A stretch of 64,000 bases of DNA from Phaeovibrio sulfidiphilus. Lineage in GTDB: Bacteria > Pseudomonadota > Alphaproteobacteria > Rhodospirillales > Rhodospirillaceae. Below, in pieces: positions 54,262 to 61,932 of this stretch. The first letter of the stretch is position 1, and the number at the start of each line of letters is the position of its first letter. The notes under the pieces are model-generated. The model worked only from the letters and a program-made list of their open reading frames with translations, was not told the origin of the DNA and made no database searches. Location of the stretch: assembly GCF_014861485.1 (NCBI RefSeq), contig NZ_JACZHT010000003.1, positions 1 to 64,000 on the forward strand. The letters are read 5' to 3'. A program made the translations under genes and the position numbers.

Positions 54262-54828
54262 CTACTTCGCCCTTTCGACGTATTCCGGAGGAATGGTGGT
54301 GCTGACCACGATTTTGGTTCCGGCCTCGATGAAGGGCGGGATCATGACCTTGAGGCCATTTTCCAGAACGCCCGGCTTGTAGGACGAGGACGCGGTCTGG
54401 CCCTTGACCACCGCATCGGCCTCGACCACTTCCAGGATCACCTGGGAGGGGAGGTTGATGGAGACGGGCTGGCCCTCGATCAGGTCGACCGTGACCTGCA
54501 TGCTCTCCTGGAGGAACGCCGCACGCTCGCCGATCATGTCGGTGGGCATGGTGAACTGCTCGAACGTCTCGCTGTCCATGAAGGTGTAGCCGTGATCGTC
54601 CTGGAACAGGTACTGGGCGTCGCGCTCGCGCACTTCCAGGCGCTCGACCGTGTCGGCGGTTCTCCAGCGCTCGTTGGTCTTGTTGCCGCTTTCAAGGTCG
54701 CGCATCTCGACCGCGATGAAGGCGCCGCCCTTGCCGGGCTGGATCAGCTGGATTTTCAGAACGCTCCAGCGCTTGCCCTGGTGCTCGAGAACGTGCCCGG
54801 GGCGAATCTGGTTGGCTTGCATTTTCAT
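54262..54828 (-). CDS. efp: Elongation factor P
   Basis: EF-P rescues ribosomes stalled at polyproline. The 188-residue product has the three-domain EF-P pattern: KMQANQIRPGHVLEHQGKRWSVLK in domain I with the tip IQPGKGGAF, where K33 is the position modified by EpmA. Domain II has GERAAFLQESMQVTVDLIEGQPVSINLP, and domain III ends with PGVLENGLKVMIPPFIEAGTKIVVSTT. The ATG at 54826-54828 is used; a second in-frame ATG two codons on would give K31. It is divergent from epmA, whose product modifies this lysine. Confidence 0.95.
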   Translation of the reverse strand: MKMQANQIRPGHVLEHQGKRWSVLKIQLIQPGKGGAFIAVEMRDLESGNKTNERWRTADTVERLEVRERDAQYLFQDDHGYTFMDSETFEQFTMPTDMIGERAAFLQESMQVTVDLIEGQPVSINLPSQVILEVVEADAVVKGQTASSSYKPGVLENGLKVMIPPFIEAGTKIVVSTTIPPEYVERAK

Positions 54829-54964
54829 GGAAATTGTCCGTAGATTGTCGTCCGCAAAAAGCGGACCCTAGCAGGATCGGGCCCGTGGCGCAACATCGGG
54901 CTGGTTGTCCCGCCTGTGCCGGGTCTGGTGCTGTGCTGTTTTTCTCTTCCGGTAGCCCTGCCCC

Positions 54965-56059
54965 ATGACCTCCCGTTCCGGCGCCACGCGCCATTGGTTT
55001 GACCGAACCCTCCACGCCCGCCGCCGCCCCGCCCTGCTTCTGAGGGCAAAAGCCGTCTCCAGTCTCCGCCGTTTTTTCGAGGCCCGCGGTGTGCTGGAGG
55101 TCGAGACCCCGGCCCTCCAGGCCTCGCCGGGGCTGGAGCCCCACCTCTCGGCCTTCGCCACCGAGCTGGCCGAGCCCTTCGAGACCGGGCGCAGCACCCT
55201 CTACCTGCACACCTCCCCGGAATTCGCCATGAAGAAGCTTCTGTGCGCGGGGGAGAGCGACATTTTCCAGCTGGCCCGGGTCTTCCGCAACGAGGAACGC
55301 TCCGACACCCACCACCCGGAATTCACCATGCTGGAGTGGTACCGCAGCGGCTTTTCCCTGTCGGACCTGATGGACGAGACCGAGGCCCTGGTGCAGGCCG
55401 TCGCCCGGGACGTGGGGGTGGACACCCTCACCTGGAACGGACACCGGGTGGATCCGCACCAGCCCTGGGAGCGCCTGAGCGCCGCCGGCGCCTTCGCGCG
55501 CATTGGCCTCGACCTGAACGCGGCCCTTGAGGCCGGCGTGCGCCTGAGCGGCAGACCCATGGAGCCCGATCCCCGCCCCCTGGCCGCGGCCGCACGGGAC
55601 CGGGGCCTGGCCCTGAACAGCGCGGAGCACGATCGCTTCGACGACGTGTTCTTCCGGATTTTCCTCGAACACATCGAGCCCGCCCTGGGCTGCGAGCGCC
55701 CCACCCTCCTGTACGGCTACCCCCTGTGCATGGCGGCCCTGTCGCGCCCCTCGCAGGCAGAGCCCGGAACCTGCGAGCGCTTCGAGCTGTATGTGGGCGG
55801 CCTGGAGCTGGCCAACGCCTTCGGCGAGTTGCAAGATCCGCAGGAACACGTGCGGCGCTTTACAGCGGACATGGACGTGCGTGAGGCCCTGTACGGCACC
55901 CGCTACCCCATCGACGGGGACTTTATTGCGGCGCTGGAGCAGGGCCTGCCCGAGTGCTCGGGCATTGCGTTGGGCTTTGACCGGCTGGTCATGCTGCTGG
56001 CCGGGGCCGCCACCATTGACGACGTTCTGTGGGTGCCGGTCTGCGCCAACCCCACCTGA
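54965..56059 (+). CDS. epmA: EF-P--lysine lysyltransferase (EpmA/GenX)
   Basis: EpmA is a truncated class II lysyl-tRNA synthetase that attaches beta-lysine (or lysine) to EF-P K34. The 364-residue product has motif 2 ARVFRNEERSDTHHPEFTMLEWY and motif 3 GIALGFDRLVMLLAGA of class II synthetases, without the anticodon-binding domain. The start ATG 54965 lies 136 bases from efp on the opposite strand, so the enzyme and its substrate form a divergent pair. epmB, the lysine 2,3-aminomutase that supplies beta-lysine, is not in this window. Confidence 0.93.
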   Translation: MTSRSGATRHWFDRTLHARRRPALLLRAKAVSSLRRFFEARGVLEVETPALQASPGLEPHLSAFATELAEPFETGRSTLYLHTSPEFAMKKLLCAGESDIFQLARVFRNEERSDTHHPEFTMLEWYRSGFSLSDLMDETEALVQAVARDVGVDTLTWNGHRVDPHQPWERLSAAGAFARIGLDLNAALEAGVRLSGRPMEPDPRPLAAAARDRGLALNSAEHDRFDDVFFRIFLEHIEPALGCERPTLLYGYPLCMAALSRPSQAEPGTCERFELYVGGLELANAFGELQDPQEHVRRFTADMDVREALYGTRYPIDGDFIAALEQGLPECSGIALGFDRLVMLLAGAATIDDVLWVPVCANPT

Positions 56060-56062
56060 GCT

Positions 56063-56165
56063 CCGGACCGGAGCCGGACGCCACAGCCGGGGCCATGGCC
56101 GAGGGCTGCAGGGACGTGATCGCCTTCCCCGGACCGGAGCCGGACGCCACAGCCGGGGCCATGGC
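56063..56165. repeat. 37-bp direct repeat downstream of epmA
   Basis: Two identical copies, 56063-56099 and 56129-56165, start ccggaccggagccggacgcc and end ggccatggc, offset by 66 bases. They begin four bases after the epmA stop. Confidence 0.85.
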
Positions 56166-56318
56166 GGTCAAGGCGGGCACAGCGGCGGCTCCCCCGGGAC
56201 CGGACAGACCACGCCGGATCGGACCGCCTGCGCACCGGATCGGACCGGGCCCGGCACCACCGGACCCGGGCGGACCGGCCCTTGGCCTGCGCCCGTCAGG
56301 AATCCGTGCGGCCGGTGA

Positions 56319-57278
56319 TCACCTTGCCCGACCGGGTTCCTCCGTCGGCGACCCGACCCGCACGTACTCCCGTTCCTCCGCAGTTTCCGGAGCGGTGCTC
56401 CGGGCATCCCTGGACACGACCGGCGCGTATTCCCGCTCCTCGGCGGTCTCGGGGGCCAGATCCCGGGCACTGGGCGGCGCGAGCGGAACCGTAGCCCGGT
56501 CCTCCGCAGTTGTCTGCCCCTGAGCCTCCGCAGCCTCCCCGGCCTCGGGCGCGGCGGGATCCGCACTGTCTGCAGGCGGGGCCTCCGCGGCGGCCACCGC
56601 CTCCGGATCCGGAGTGACCACCGGGCTCACCCCGTTCAGGGAGGACACATCCAGCCGGAGCATGTCCGGCAGGGCCTCGGGGCCCGTGATGGTCACGTTG
56701 AGATCACGCACAAGACCGTCGTTCAGGGAGTAGATCCAGCCGTGGACCTGAAGCTCCTGCCCCCGGTGCCAGGCGTTCTGGACCTGGGGCATGCGGGCCA
56801 CGTTCTGAACCTGGTGGATGACGTTCAGCTCGCACAGGCGGTCCACCTTGGCCTCGGGGGTCTCGATGGCGTCCAGCTCCACCCGGTGCTGGCTCGCCAC
56901 GTCCTTGATGTAGGCCAGCCAGTGGTCAATCTTGCCGTAGCTTCGGCAGGACAGGGCCGCGCGCACGCCCCCGCAGCCGTAGTGGCCGCTGATGATGATG
57001 TGCTCGACCCTGAGGACGTTGATGGCGTACTCGATGACCGAAATGCAGTTCAGGTCGGAGTGGGGAACCACGTTCGCAATGTTGCGGTGGACAAAGAGCT
57101 CTCCGGAATCCAGGCCGACGATCTCGTTGGCGGGAACCCGGGAGTCCGAACAGCCGATCCAGAGATACTTGGGTTCCTGGATCGCCGAGAGCCTTCGGAA
57201 ATAGCCGGGTTCCAGTTCCTCCCGGCGGACCGCCCAGTTGCGGTTGTTCCTGAAGAGCATGTCGATGGGTGGGGGCAT
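56319..57278 (-). CDS. Beta-carbonic anhydrase with repetitive C-terminal tail
   Basis: Beta-carbonic anhydrase interconverts CO2 and bicarbonate. The first 210 residues match the family: zinc ligands C43 in IGCSDSRVP, H99 and C102 in SGHYGCGGVRAAL, with D45 and R47 as the catalytic dyad, and the conserved RNIANVVPHSDLN. Residues about 220-319 are a low-complexity, Ala/Glu/Pro-rich tail. It contains two copies of APETAEEREY (one near residue 275, one near 300), which is unusual for this family. The ATG at 57276-57278 follows GAGGAC. It is divergent from dut across a 91-base region containing TATAAA. Confidence 0.88.
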   Translation of the reverse strand: MPPPIDMLFRNNRNWAVRREELEPGYFRRLSAIQEPKYLWIGCSDSRVPANEIVGLDSGELFVHRNIANVVPHSDLNCISVIEYAINVLRVEHIIISGHYGCGGVRAALSCRSYGKIDHWLAYIKDVASQHRVELDAIETPEAKVDRLCELNVIHQVQNVARMPQVQNAWHRGQELQVHGWIYSLNDGLVRDLNVTITGPEALPDMLRLDVSSLNGVSPVVTPDPEAVAAAEAPPADSADPAAPEAGEAAEAQGQTTAEDRATVPLAPPSARDLAPETAEEREYAPVVSRDARSTAPETAEEREYVRVGSPTEEPGRAR

Positions 57279-57369
57279 CGCGTCCTCTCGTCTGTTTTTT
57301 CGTGCGGAAACCTTATAAAACGATACGGAACCCCCCGTCGAGGCCGTTCTCCGGGGTCCACACCCCAAA

Positions 57370-57855
57370 ATGGGTGCCCCAATACCGAATCCGGAAGGAA
57401 ACCTGCCGTTGAAACTCCTTGTCCACTACCTCGAGCACTATGATTTCGACCAGTACGGCCCGCTTGCCTACGCCCGCCAGCATGACGCCGGTTTCGATCT
57501 CCGGGCCGCCATCTCCGAGCCCGTGACCCTGGAGCCGGGGGCCATCACCGCCATTCCCAACGGGTTTTGTGTCGCAATCCCCGAGGGTTTTGAAATGCAG
57601 GTCCGCTCACGCTCCGGGCTGTCCCTCAAGGGCGTGATCGTCGCAAACGCCCCGGGAACCGTGGATTCCGGCTACCGTGGCGAGGTCAAGACCATCCTGA
57701 CCAACATCTCCCCGGTCGCCCACACCATTGCCCCGGGAGACCGGATCGCCCAGGCGGTTCTGGCCGCCGTCGCCCACATGCCGTTCGAGACGGTGGACAC
57801 CCTGCCGGAGTCGGAGCGGGGCGCGGGCGGATTCGGATCCACAGGGACGGCCTGA
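57370..57855 (+). CDS. dut: Deoxyuridine triphosphatase (dUTPase)
   Basis: Dut hydrolyses dUTP to dUMP, preventing uracil misincorporation and supplying ThyX. The product, up to 161 residues, shows the five dUTPase motifs: HDAGFDLRA (I), RSRSGLSLKGVIVANAPG (II and the start of III), GTVDSGYRGEVKTIL (III), RIAQAVLA (IV) and RGAGGFGSTG (V). Its length matches the trimeric family. The ATG at 57370 is assumed; a TTG at 57409 with AAGGAAA upstream is a plausible alternative and would remove a poorly conserved lead. Confidence 0.94.
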   Translation: MGAPIPNPEGNLPLKLLVHYLEHYDFDQYGPLAYARQHDAGFDLRAAISEPVTLEPGAITAIPNGFCVAIPEGFEMQVRSRSGLSLKGVIVANAPGTVDSGYRGEVKTILTNISPVAHTIAPGDRIAQAVLAAVAHMPFETVDTLPESERGAGGFGSTGTA

Positions 57856-57905
57856 GCACGAAGGGTCCACAGGAACCGCCTGACCCCGGGACACCGGGCA
57901 GCGAA

Positions 57906-57976
57906 CGGACCCGCACGGGCCCGGCCACGGCGCCCACAGGAATGCCGCAACACCGGACCCGCACGGGCCCGGCCAC
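57906..57976. repeat. 23-bp direct repeat downstream of dut
   Basis: Copies 57906-57928 and 57954-57976 (cggacccgcacgggcccggc...) are identical, with a 25-base spacer between them. They lie in the 241-base gap between convergent dut and mtgA, in which I find no terminator or gene. Confidence 0.7.
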
Positions 57977-58096
57977 AGCGCGGCGTCCCTGGCCCCCGGC
58001 TCCAAATGACCGGCCCCGAACGCCAGCCCTGACCCTCGGGCCCCGCATCAGGCGCCAGGAGCCAGGCGCCGGAATCCTGGGGCCACCGGATGCCGC

Positions 58097-58921
58097 TCAG
58101 GGGCAGGCCCGCCCGTCGCGCACGGGCATGGCGCCCACCTGACGCTCCACCCAGGCAGCCCGGCCGGCAACCGGGCCGGTCTCCCGGCGGGGATCCCGGT
58201 GGCGGGGATTGGGCAGCACCGCCACCAGCCGCGCGGCCTGCGAGCGGTGGAGCAGCCGGGCGGGAATGCCGAAATAGTGCCGGGACACGGCCTCGGCACC
58301 GTAAATGCCCGGCCCCCACTCCACCGTGTTCAGGTACACATCCAGGATGCGGTTCTTGCTCCAGAAGGTTTCCAGGAGGACCGTATACCAGACCTCCAGA
58401 CCCTTGCGAACCGGGTCGCGGCCGCCCCACAGGAACACCGTCCGCGCGGTCTGCATGGAGATGGTCGAGGCCCCCCGAAGGCGCCGGCCCGAGCGGTACT
58501 CCCCCCAGGCGCTCCCGATTTCGGCCCAGTCAAACCCGGAATGCTCGCAAAAGCGCTGGTCCTCGCTGGCCAGGACCGCCCGGCGCAGGGTGTCCGGGAT
58601 CCGGTCGTGGGAGATCCAGCTTTTTTGGGGCCACTCGGCCTCGGCCAGGCTGCGCTGGACCATGAGGGGCGTCAGGGGCACCGGCAGCACAGACCACAGG
58701 GCCACCCCCAGCAGGGGCCAGACCAGCAGGGCGAAGACAAGAACGCCGGCAACCACTTTGAGAGCCCAAGCCAGCGGCCGGAAGGACCGGCCCGGGCGCG
58801 GCGACGGATGGTTCAGGCGAAAGCGCAGCCAGCGCAGGCGCGGCCCGGACCCCTCGCGCCGGGCACCCGAACGGGGCGGAACAATCCGGGCCTCGCGGTC
58901 CGGCACAGGAAGATGGTCCAT
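58097..58921 (-). CDS. mtgA: Monofunctional biosynthetic peptidoglycan transglycosylase
   Basis: MtgA polymerises lipid II glycan strands. The 274-residue product has a short basic N-terminus (1-45), one transmembrane helix (about 50-73, LKVVAGVLVFALLVWPLLGVALW), and the GT51 motifs ASEDQRFCEHSGFD with the catalytic glutamate, GASTISMQTARTVFLW, KNRILDVYLNTVEWGPGIYGAE and the conserved ending with PNPRHRDP. The stop region follows the WG-repeat gene by only three bases on the same strand, so both are co-transcribed. Confidence 0.93.
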   Translation of the reverse strand: MDHLPVPDREARIVPPRSGARREGSGPRLRWLRFRLNHPSPRPGRSFRPLAWALKVVAGVLVFALLVWPLLGVALWSVLPVPLTPLMVQRSLAEAEWPQKSWISHDRIPDTLRRAVLASEDQRFCEHSGFDWAEIGSAWGEYRSGRRLRGASTISMQTARTVFLWGGRDPVRKGLEVWYTVLLETFWSKNRILDVYLNTVEWGPGIYGAEAVSRHYFGIPARLLHRSQAARLVAVLPNPRHRDPRRETGPVAGRAAWVERQVGAMPVRDGRACP

Positions 58922-58924
58922 TCC

Positions 58925-60178
58925 CTACTCCGGCTTCGCACAGCGGAGGGCCTTCGGGTCCGCCGGCCACAGAACCCGACCGTCGGGAGCCTTCGCAACC
59001 CGGAGCGCCCCGCACACCGGCTCCAGCCTCAGCACCACCCGGCCCGAAGGGTCCAGGTAACGGATCTCCTGCCCCAGCCGGACCCGGGCCAGGCCGCCGG
59101 GCTCAACGTCCCGGGCCTCGTCGTAGGCCGGGGGAATGACCCACGTGCCGCGGGCATCAATGTAGCCCCACAGGCCGTCCTGCCGGGCGGGCAGCAGCCC
59201 CTCCGACGACAGGCGCAGGCCCAGGCTCTCCCAGCGGGGCTTGACCACCCACGCCCCGCTCAGCCCCACAAGGCCCCAGAGCCCGCCCTCGCGCGCGAAA
59301 CACAGGCCGTCGCCATGACACGCCCGCATGTCCTCGAACCGGGGCTTGATGACGATGCGTCCCGCCGTTCCCACAAGGCCCCAGCGCTCCCCGACCCGCA
59401 CCGGCGCCACGGGCTCGGAGCCCGAGAACGCTCCGGCCTCATCGTAGGTCTCCCGGCTCACCGGATCGCCGGAGGGGCCCACCAGCCCCCAGCGGCCGTC
59501 GCGCATGCGCGCAGGGGTCAGGTCCGAGCCTCCCCAGGGCCTCAGGGCGTCGAACCGCGGGCGGATCACCCAGGCGCCGTGACGGTCGATCACTCCCCAG
59601 CGCCCCCGAACCTGCGCCAGAGCCGTATTCCGCTCGTGGAAACCGGTCACGGCCTCCAGCATGGGGGGGATGACCCAGCGACCGGTCCGGTCAATGAAGC
59701 CCCAAAGCCCCCGCTCCCTGGCCCGGGCAATCCCGGTGGACTCGAAGGGGCACGCGTCCTCGAACCGGGGCCCGATCACGGACTCTCCCGACAGGTCCAC
59801 GTAGCCCCAGGAACCGTCCAGGCGCACCGGCGCAAGGGAGGCGGCCTCCACATCCTTTGCGGACTCAAAGCGCGGTGCCACCCGCCAGGCCCCCGAGGTG
59901 TCCACAAAGCCCCAGCGCCCGCCCTCCATCACCGCAGCGACGCCCGAGGCCGTGAAATCCCGGACCGCCTGGAAGCGCGGCGGGATGACAAGCGCGCCGG
60001 AGGAGGACACAAAGCCCCACGCACCGTTCAGATAGAAGGGAACCGGGCCGGGATGGCTCTTCGCGACCCCGGATGCATCGACGGAACGGCAGGACGCCGC
60101 CCGGGCAGGCGTGACAACCAGCGCCGCACACAGCAGCGCCAGGGCTGACAACAGGACACCCCGGCTCTTCAGCACCAC
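58925..60178 (-). CDS. Secreted WG-repeat protein
   Basis: The 417-residue product starts at GTG 60176-60178 (a second GTG follows) after a GGGAGA ribosome binding site. A signal peptide (LLSALALLCAALVVTPARA) precedes about nine WG repeats, each of the form RWGFVDTSGAWRVAPRFE or LWGFIDRTGRWVIPP. WG repeats form beta-propeller-like or solenoid structures found in secreted and surface proteins. Residues near the end (VCGALRVAKA.DG) form a terminal cap with two cysteines. It lies directly upstream of mtgA (three-base gap), suggesting a role near peptidoglycan, though this is inference. Confidence 0.85.
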   Translation of the reverse strand: MVLKSRGVLLSALALLCAALVVTPARAASCRSVDASGVAKSHPGPVPFYLNGAWGFVSSSGALVIPPRFQAVRDFTASGVAAVMEGGRWGFVDTSGAWRVAPRFESAKDVEAASLAPVRLDGSWGYVDLSGESVIGPRFEDACPFESTGIARARERGLWGFIDRTGRWVIPPMLEAVTGFHERNTALAQVRGRWGVIDRHGAWVIRPRFDALRPWGGSDLTPARMRDGRWGLVGPSGDPVSRETYDEAGAFSGSEPVAPVRVGERWGLVGTAGRIVIKPRFEDMRACHGDGLCFAREGGLWGLVGLSGAWVVKPRWESLGLRLSSEGLLPARQDGLWGYIDARGTWVIPPAYDEARDVEPGGLARVRLGQEIRYLDPSGRVVLRLEPVCGALRVAKAPDGRVLWPADPKALRCAKPE

Positions 60179-60577
60179 GCGCACAGTCTCCCTTGCACAC
60201 CCCGCCCCCGAACAGTCCGCCCGCGGAACCGGCCCCGGGCTGCAGGCAGCCCCTACTCCAACCGGGCTGCAGGCGCCCGCATTACAGACAGAAAGTGTAA
60301 ACCAGACTCCCGGACCGGAGCAATTGGACAGAACCGCTCCCCGGCAGGACACCCGCACCCCGGTCCCGCGACCGGCAACAGCGGGACACCACCGCACTCG
60401 GGCGCAAACCCCGAACCGCCCGGTAACCGCCGCCAACACGGCAGCGCACCCCCGGCACGCCCCCGACCCTTGACCGTCGCGCCGACCGCTGGCAGCACGA
60501 GCCCGTGCCCCGCGTCACACCCCCGGCCCCGGCTTCGGACCGGGGGAAAAGCCTGGCGGCAAGCCCGGCCCGTGGGC
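60179..60577. other. Gap between the WG-repeat and lpxD genes
   Basis: No gene is supported in 399 bases. It holds the WG-repeat promoter and the end of the lpxD transcript. Neither a strong hairpin nor a T-run is visible. The sequence is GC-rich with a slightly A/T-richer patch at 60285-60320 (acagacagaaagtgtaaacc). Confidence 0.5.
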
Positions 60578-61672
60578 CTACTTGCCCCGGCCGTCCTCGA
60601 GGAACGAGGCGAACGCCTTGCGGAAGTCCGAGACCTCGCGGAACAGGGCCTTCAGCTTGGACTGGTAGACGAAAATCTCCATGGTCTCCTTGCGCGGCCG
60701 TGCGGGATAGCCCATCCAGACCTCTTTTTCCGGGATCTCGCCCATGACGCCCGAGCGTGCGCCCACCACCGCGTGGTCCCCGATCTTCGCGTGATCAGCC
60801 ACGCCAACGCCCCCCGCAAGAACCACGCCGTTTCCGATCACCGTGCTGCCCGCGATCCCCACCTGCCCGCAGATCATGCACAGCATGCCGATCCGGACGT
60901 TGTGGCCGATCATGACCAGGTCATCGATCTTGGTTCCGCTGCCAATACAGGTGTCCGTCAGGGTGCCCTTGTCGATGCAGGTGTTGGCGCCAATCTCCAC
61001 ATCGTCGCCCACGACCACAGAGCCGAGCGAGTGAATGCGCGCGATGTGCTCGTTGAAGGAACTGACCTTCCCTGAGCCGCTGGAGCGGGCATGCTCCACC
61101 GATCCCGGCTCGGGGGTGACAAAGCTGAAGCCGTCCGCGCCAAGGGCCGCGTTGGAGTGAATGATCACCCGGGCGCCGATACGGACCCGCTCGCCCACCC
61201 GCACGCCCGGGTGCAGCAAGGTGTCCTCGCCGATGACCGCATCCTGACCGATGGAGACGTGATTGAGAATGCGCGCGCCCCGGCCAATGCGCGCCCGGGG
61301 GCCCACATACACAAAGGCCCCGAGAGAGGCATCCGGAGAGACCTCGGCACCCGGCTCCACCACCGCGGTGGGATGGATCCCCGGAGCCACAAACGGCTCC
61401 TGCCCCAGCGCCCCCGTCAGCCGGTGAAGCGCATACCGGGGACGGCCCACGCACACCCAGGCGTCCAGGGTGCCCTCCGGCGGCTCGGTCCCGTTGGCGA
61501 GAAGGCCGACGCGGGCCGGCGAGCGGCCCAGATCGCCCAGGAGCTCCGGCTGCATGGCAACCGCAAGATCGGCCGACCCCGCCTCGACCGGAGGAAGGGG
61601 GCGCGCGAACTCCAGGGAGCCATCCCCATGAAGAGTTCCACCAAGAAGATCGGCAAGCTCCTGAAGTTTCAT
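60578..61672 (-). CDS. lpxD: UDP-3-O-acylglucosamine N-acyltransferase
   Basis: LpxD adds the second acyl chain to UDP-3-O-acyl-glucosamine in lipid A synthesis. The 364-residue product starts [22 protein letters not shown] (uridine-binding domain), then a long left-handed beta-helix of hexapeptide repeats ([44 protein letters not shown]), the catalytic-loop region [13 protein letters not shown] and the C-terminal helices ending [13 protein letters not shown]. The ATG at 61670-61672 is the family start. It stands alone here rather than in the usual bamA-skp-lpxD-fabZ-lpxA cluster, which is noteworthy. Confidence 0.94.
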   Translation of the reverse strand: MKLQELADLLGGTLHGDGSLEFARPLPPVEAGSADLAVAMQPELLGDLGRSPARVGLLANGTEPPEGTLDAWVCVGRPRYALHRLTGALGQEPFVAPGIHPTAVVEPGAEVSPDASLGAFVYVGPRARIGRGARILNHVSIGQDAVIGEDTLLHPGVRVGERVRIGARVIIHSNAALGADGFSFVTPEPGSVEHARSSGSGKVSSFNEHIARIHSLGSVVVGDDVEIGANTCIDKGTLTDTCIGSGTKIDDLVMIGHNVRIGMLCMICGQVGIAGSTVIGNGVVLAGGVGVADHAKIGDHAVVGARSGVMGEIPEKEVWMGYPARPRKETMEIFVYQSKLKALFREVSDFRKAFASFLEDGRGK

Positions 61673-61866
61673 TTTTTTGCTCGGACTGGACGGAAAGGAC
61701 AGAAGGCGGGAGGCCCGGCTGGGGACCACCGGCCGCGTGCCCCGATCATAGCGGACCCGGGGCGCCCTGCGCAACGGGACAGCCGGGGGAGCGGGAGCGC
61801 ACGGAGGGACGCCCCCACCGAACGCCCCGTCCTTTCCGGGAACAGACACCCAGGGCCTAAAGATGC

Positions 61867-61886
61867 TTGACTTTTTCGCGCGAAAA
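61867..61886. promoter_or_regulatory. Palindrome overlapping a possible promoter upstream of the PAS gene
   Basis: A -35-like TTGACT (61867-61872) runs directly into the perfect 14-bp palindrome TTTTCGCGCGAAAA (61873-61886), 47 bases before the PAS gene ATG. No clear -10 hexamer is seen downstream. The palindrome could bind a dimeric regulator. Confidence 0.4.
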
Positions 61887-61932
61887 CCGAGCCTGAACCC
61901 AACCCTGAACCTCCCTCAGCCGAGACCCGCCG

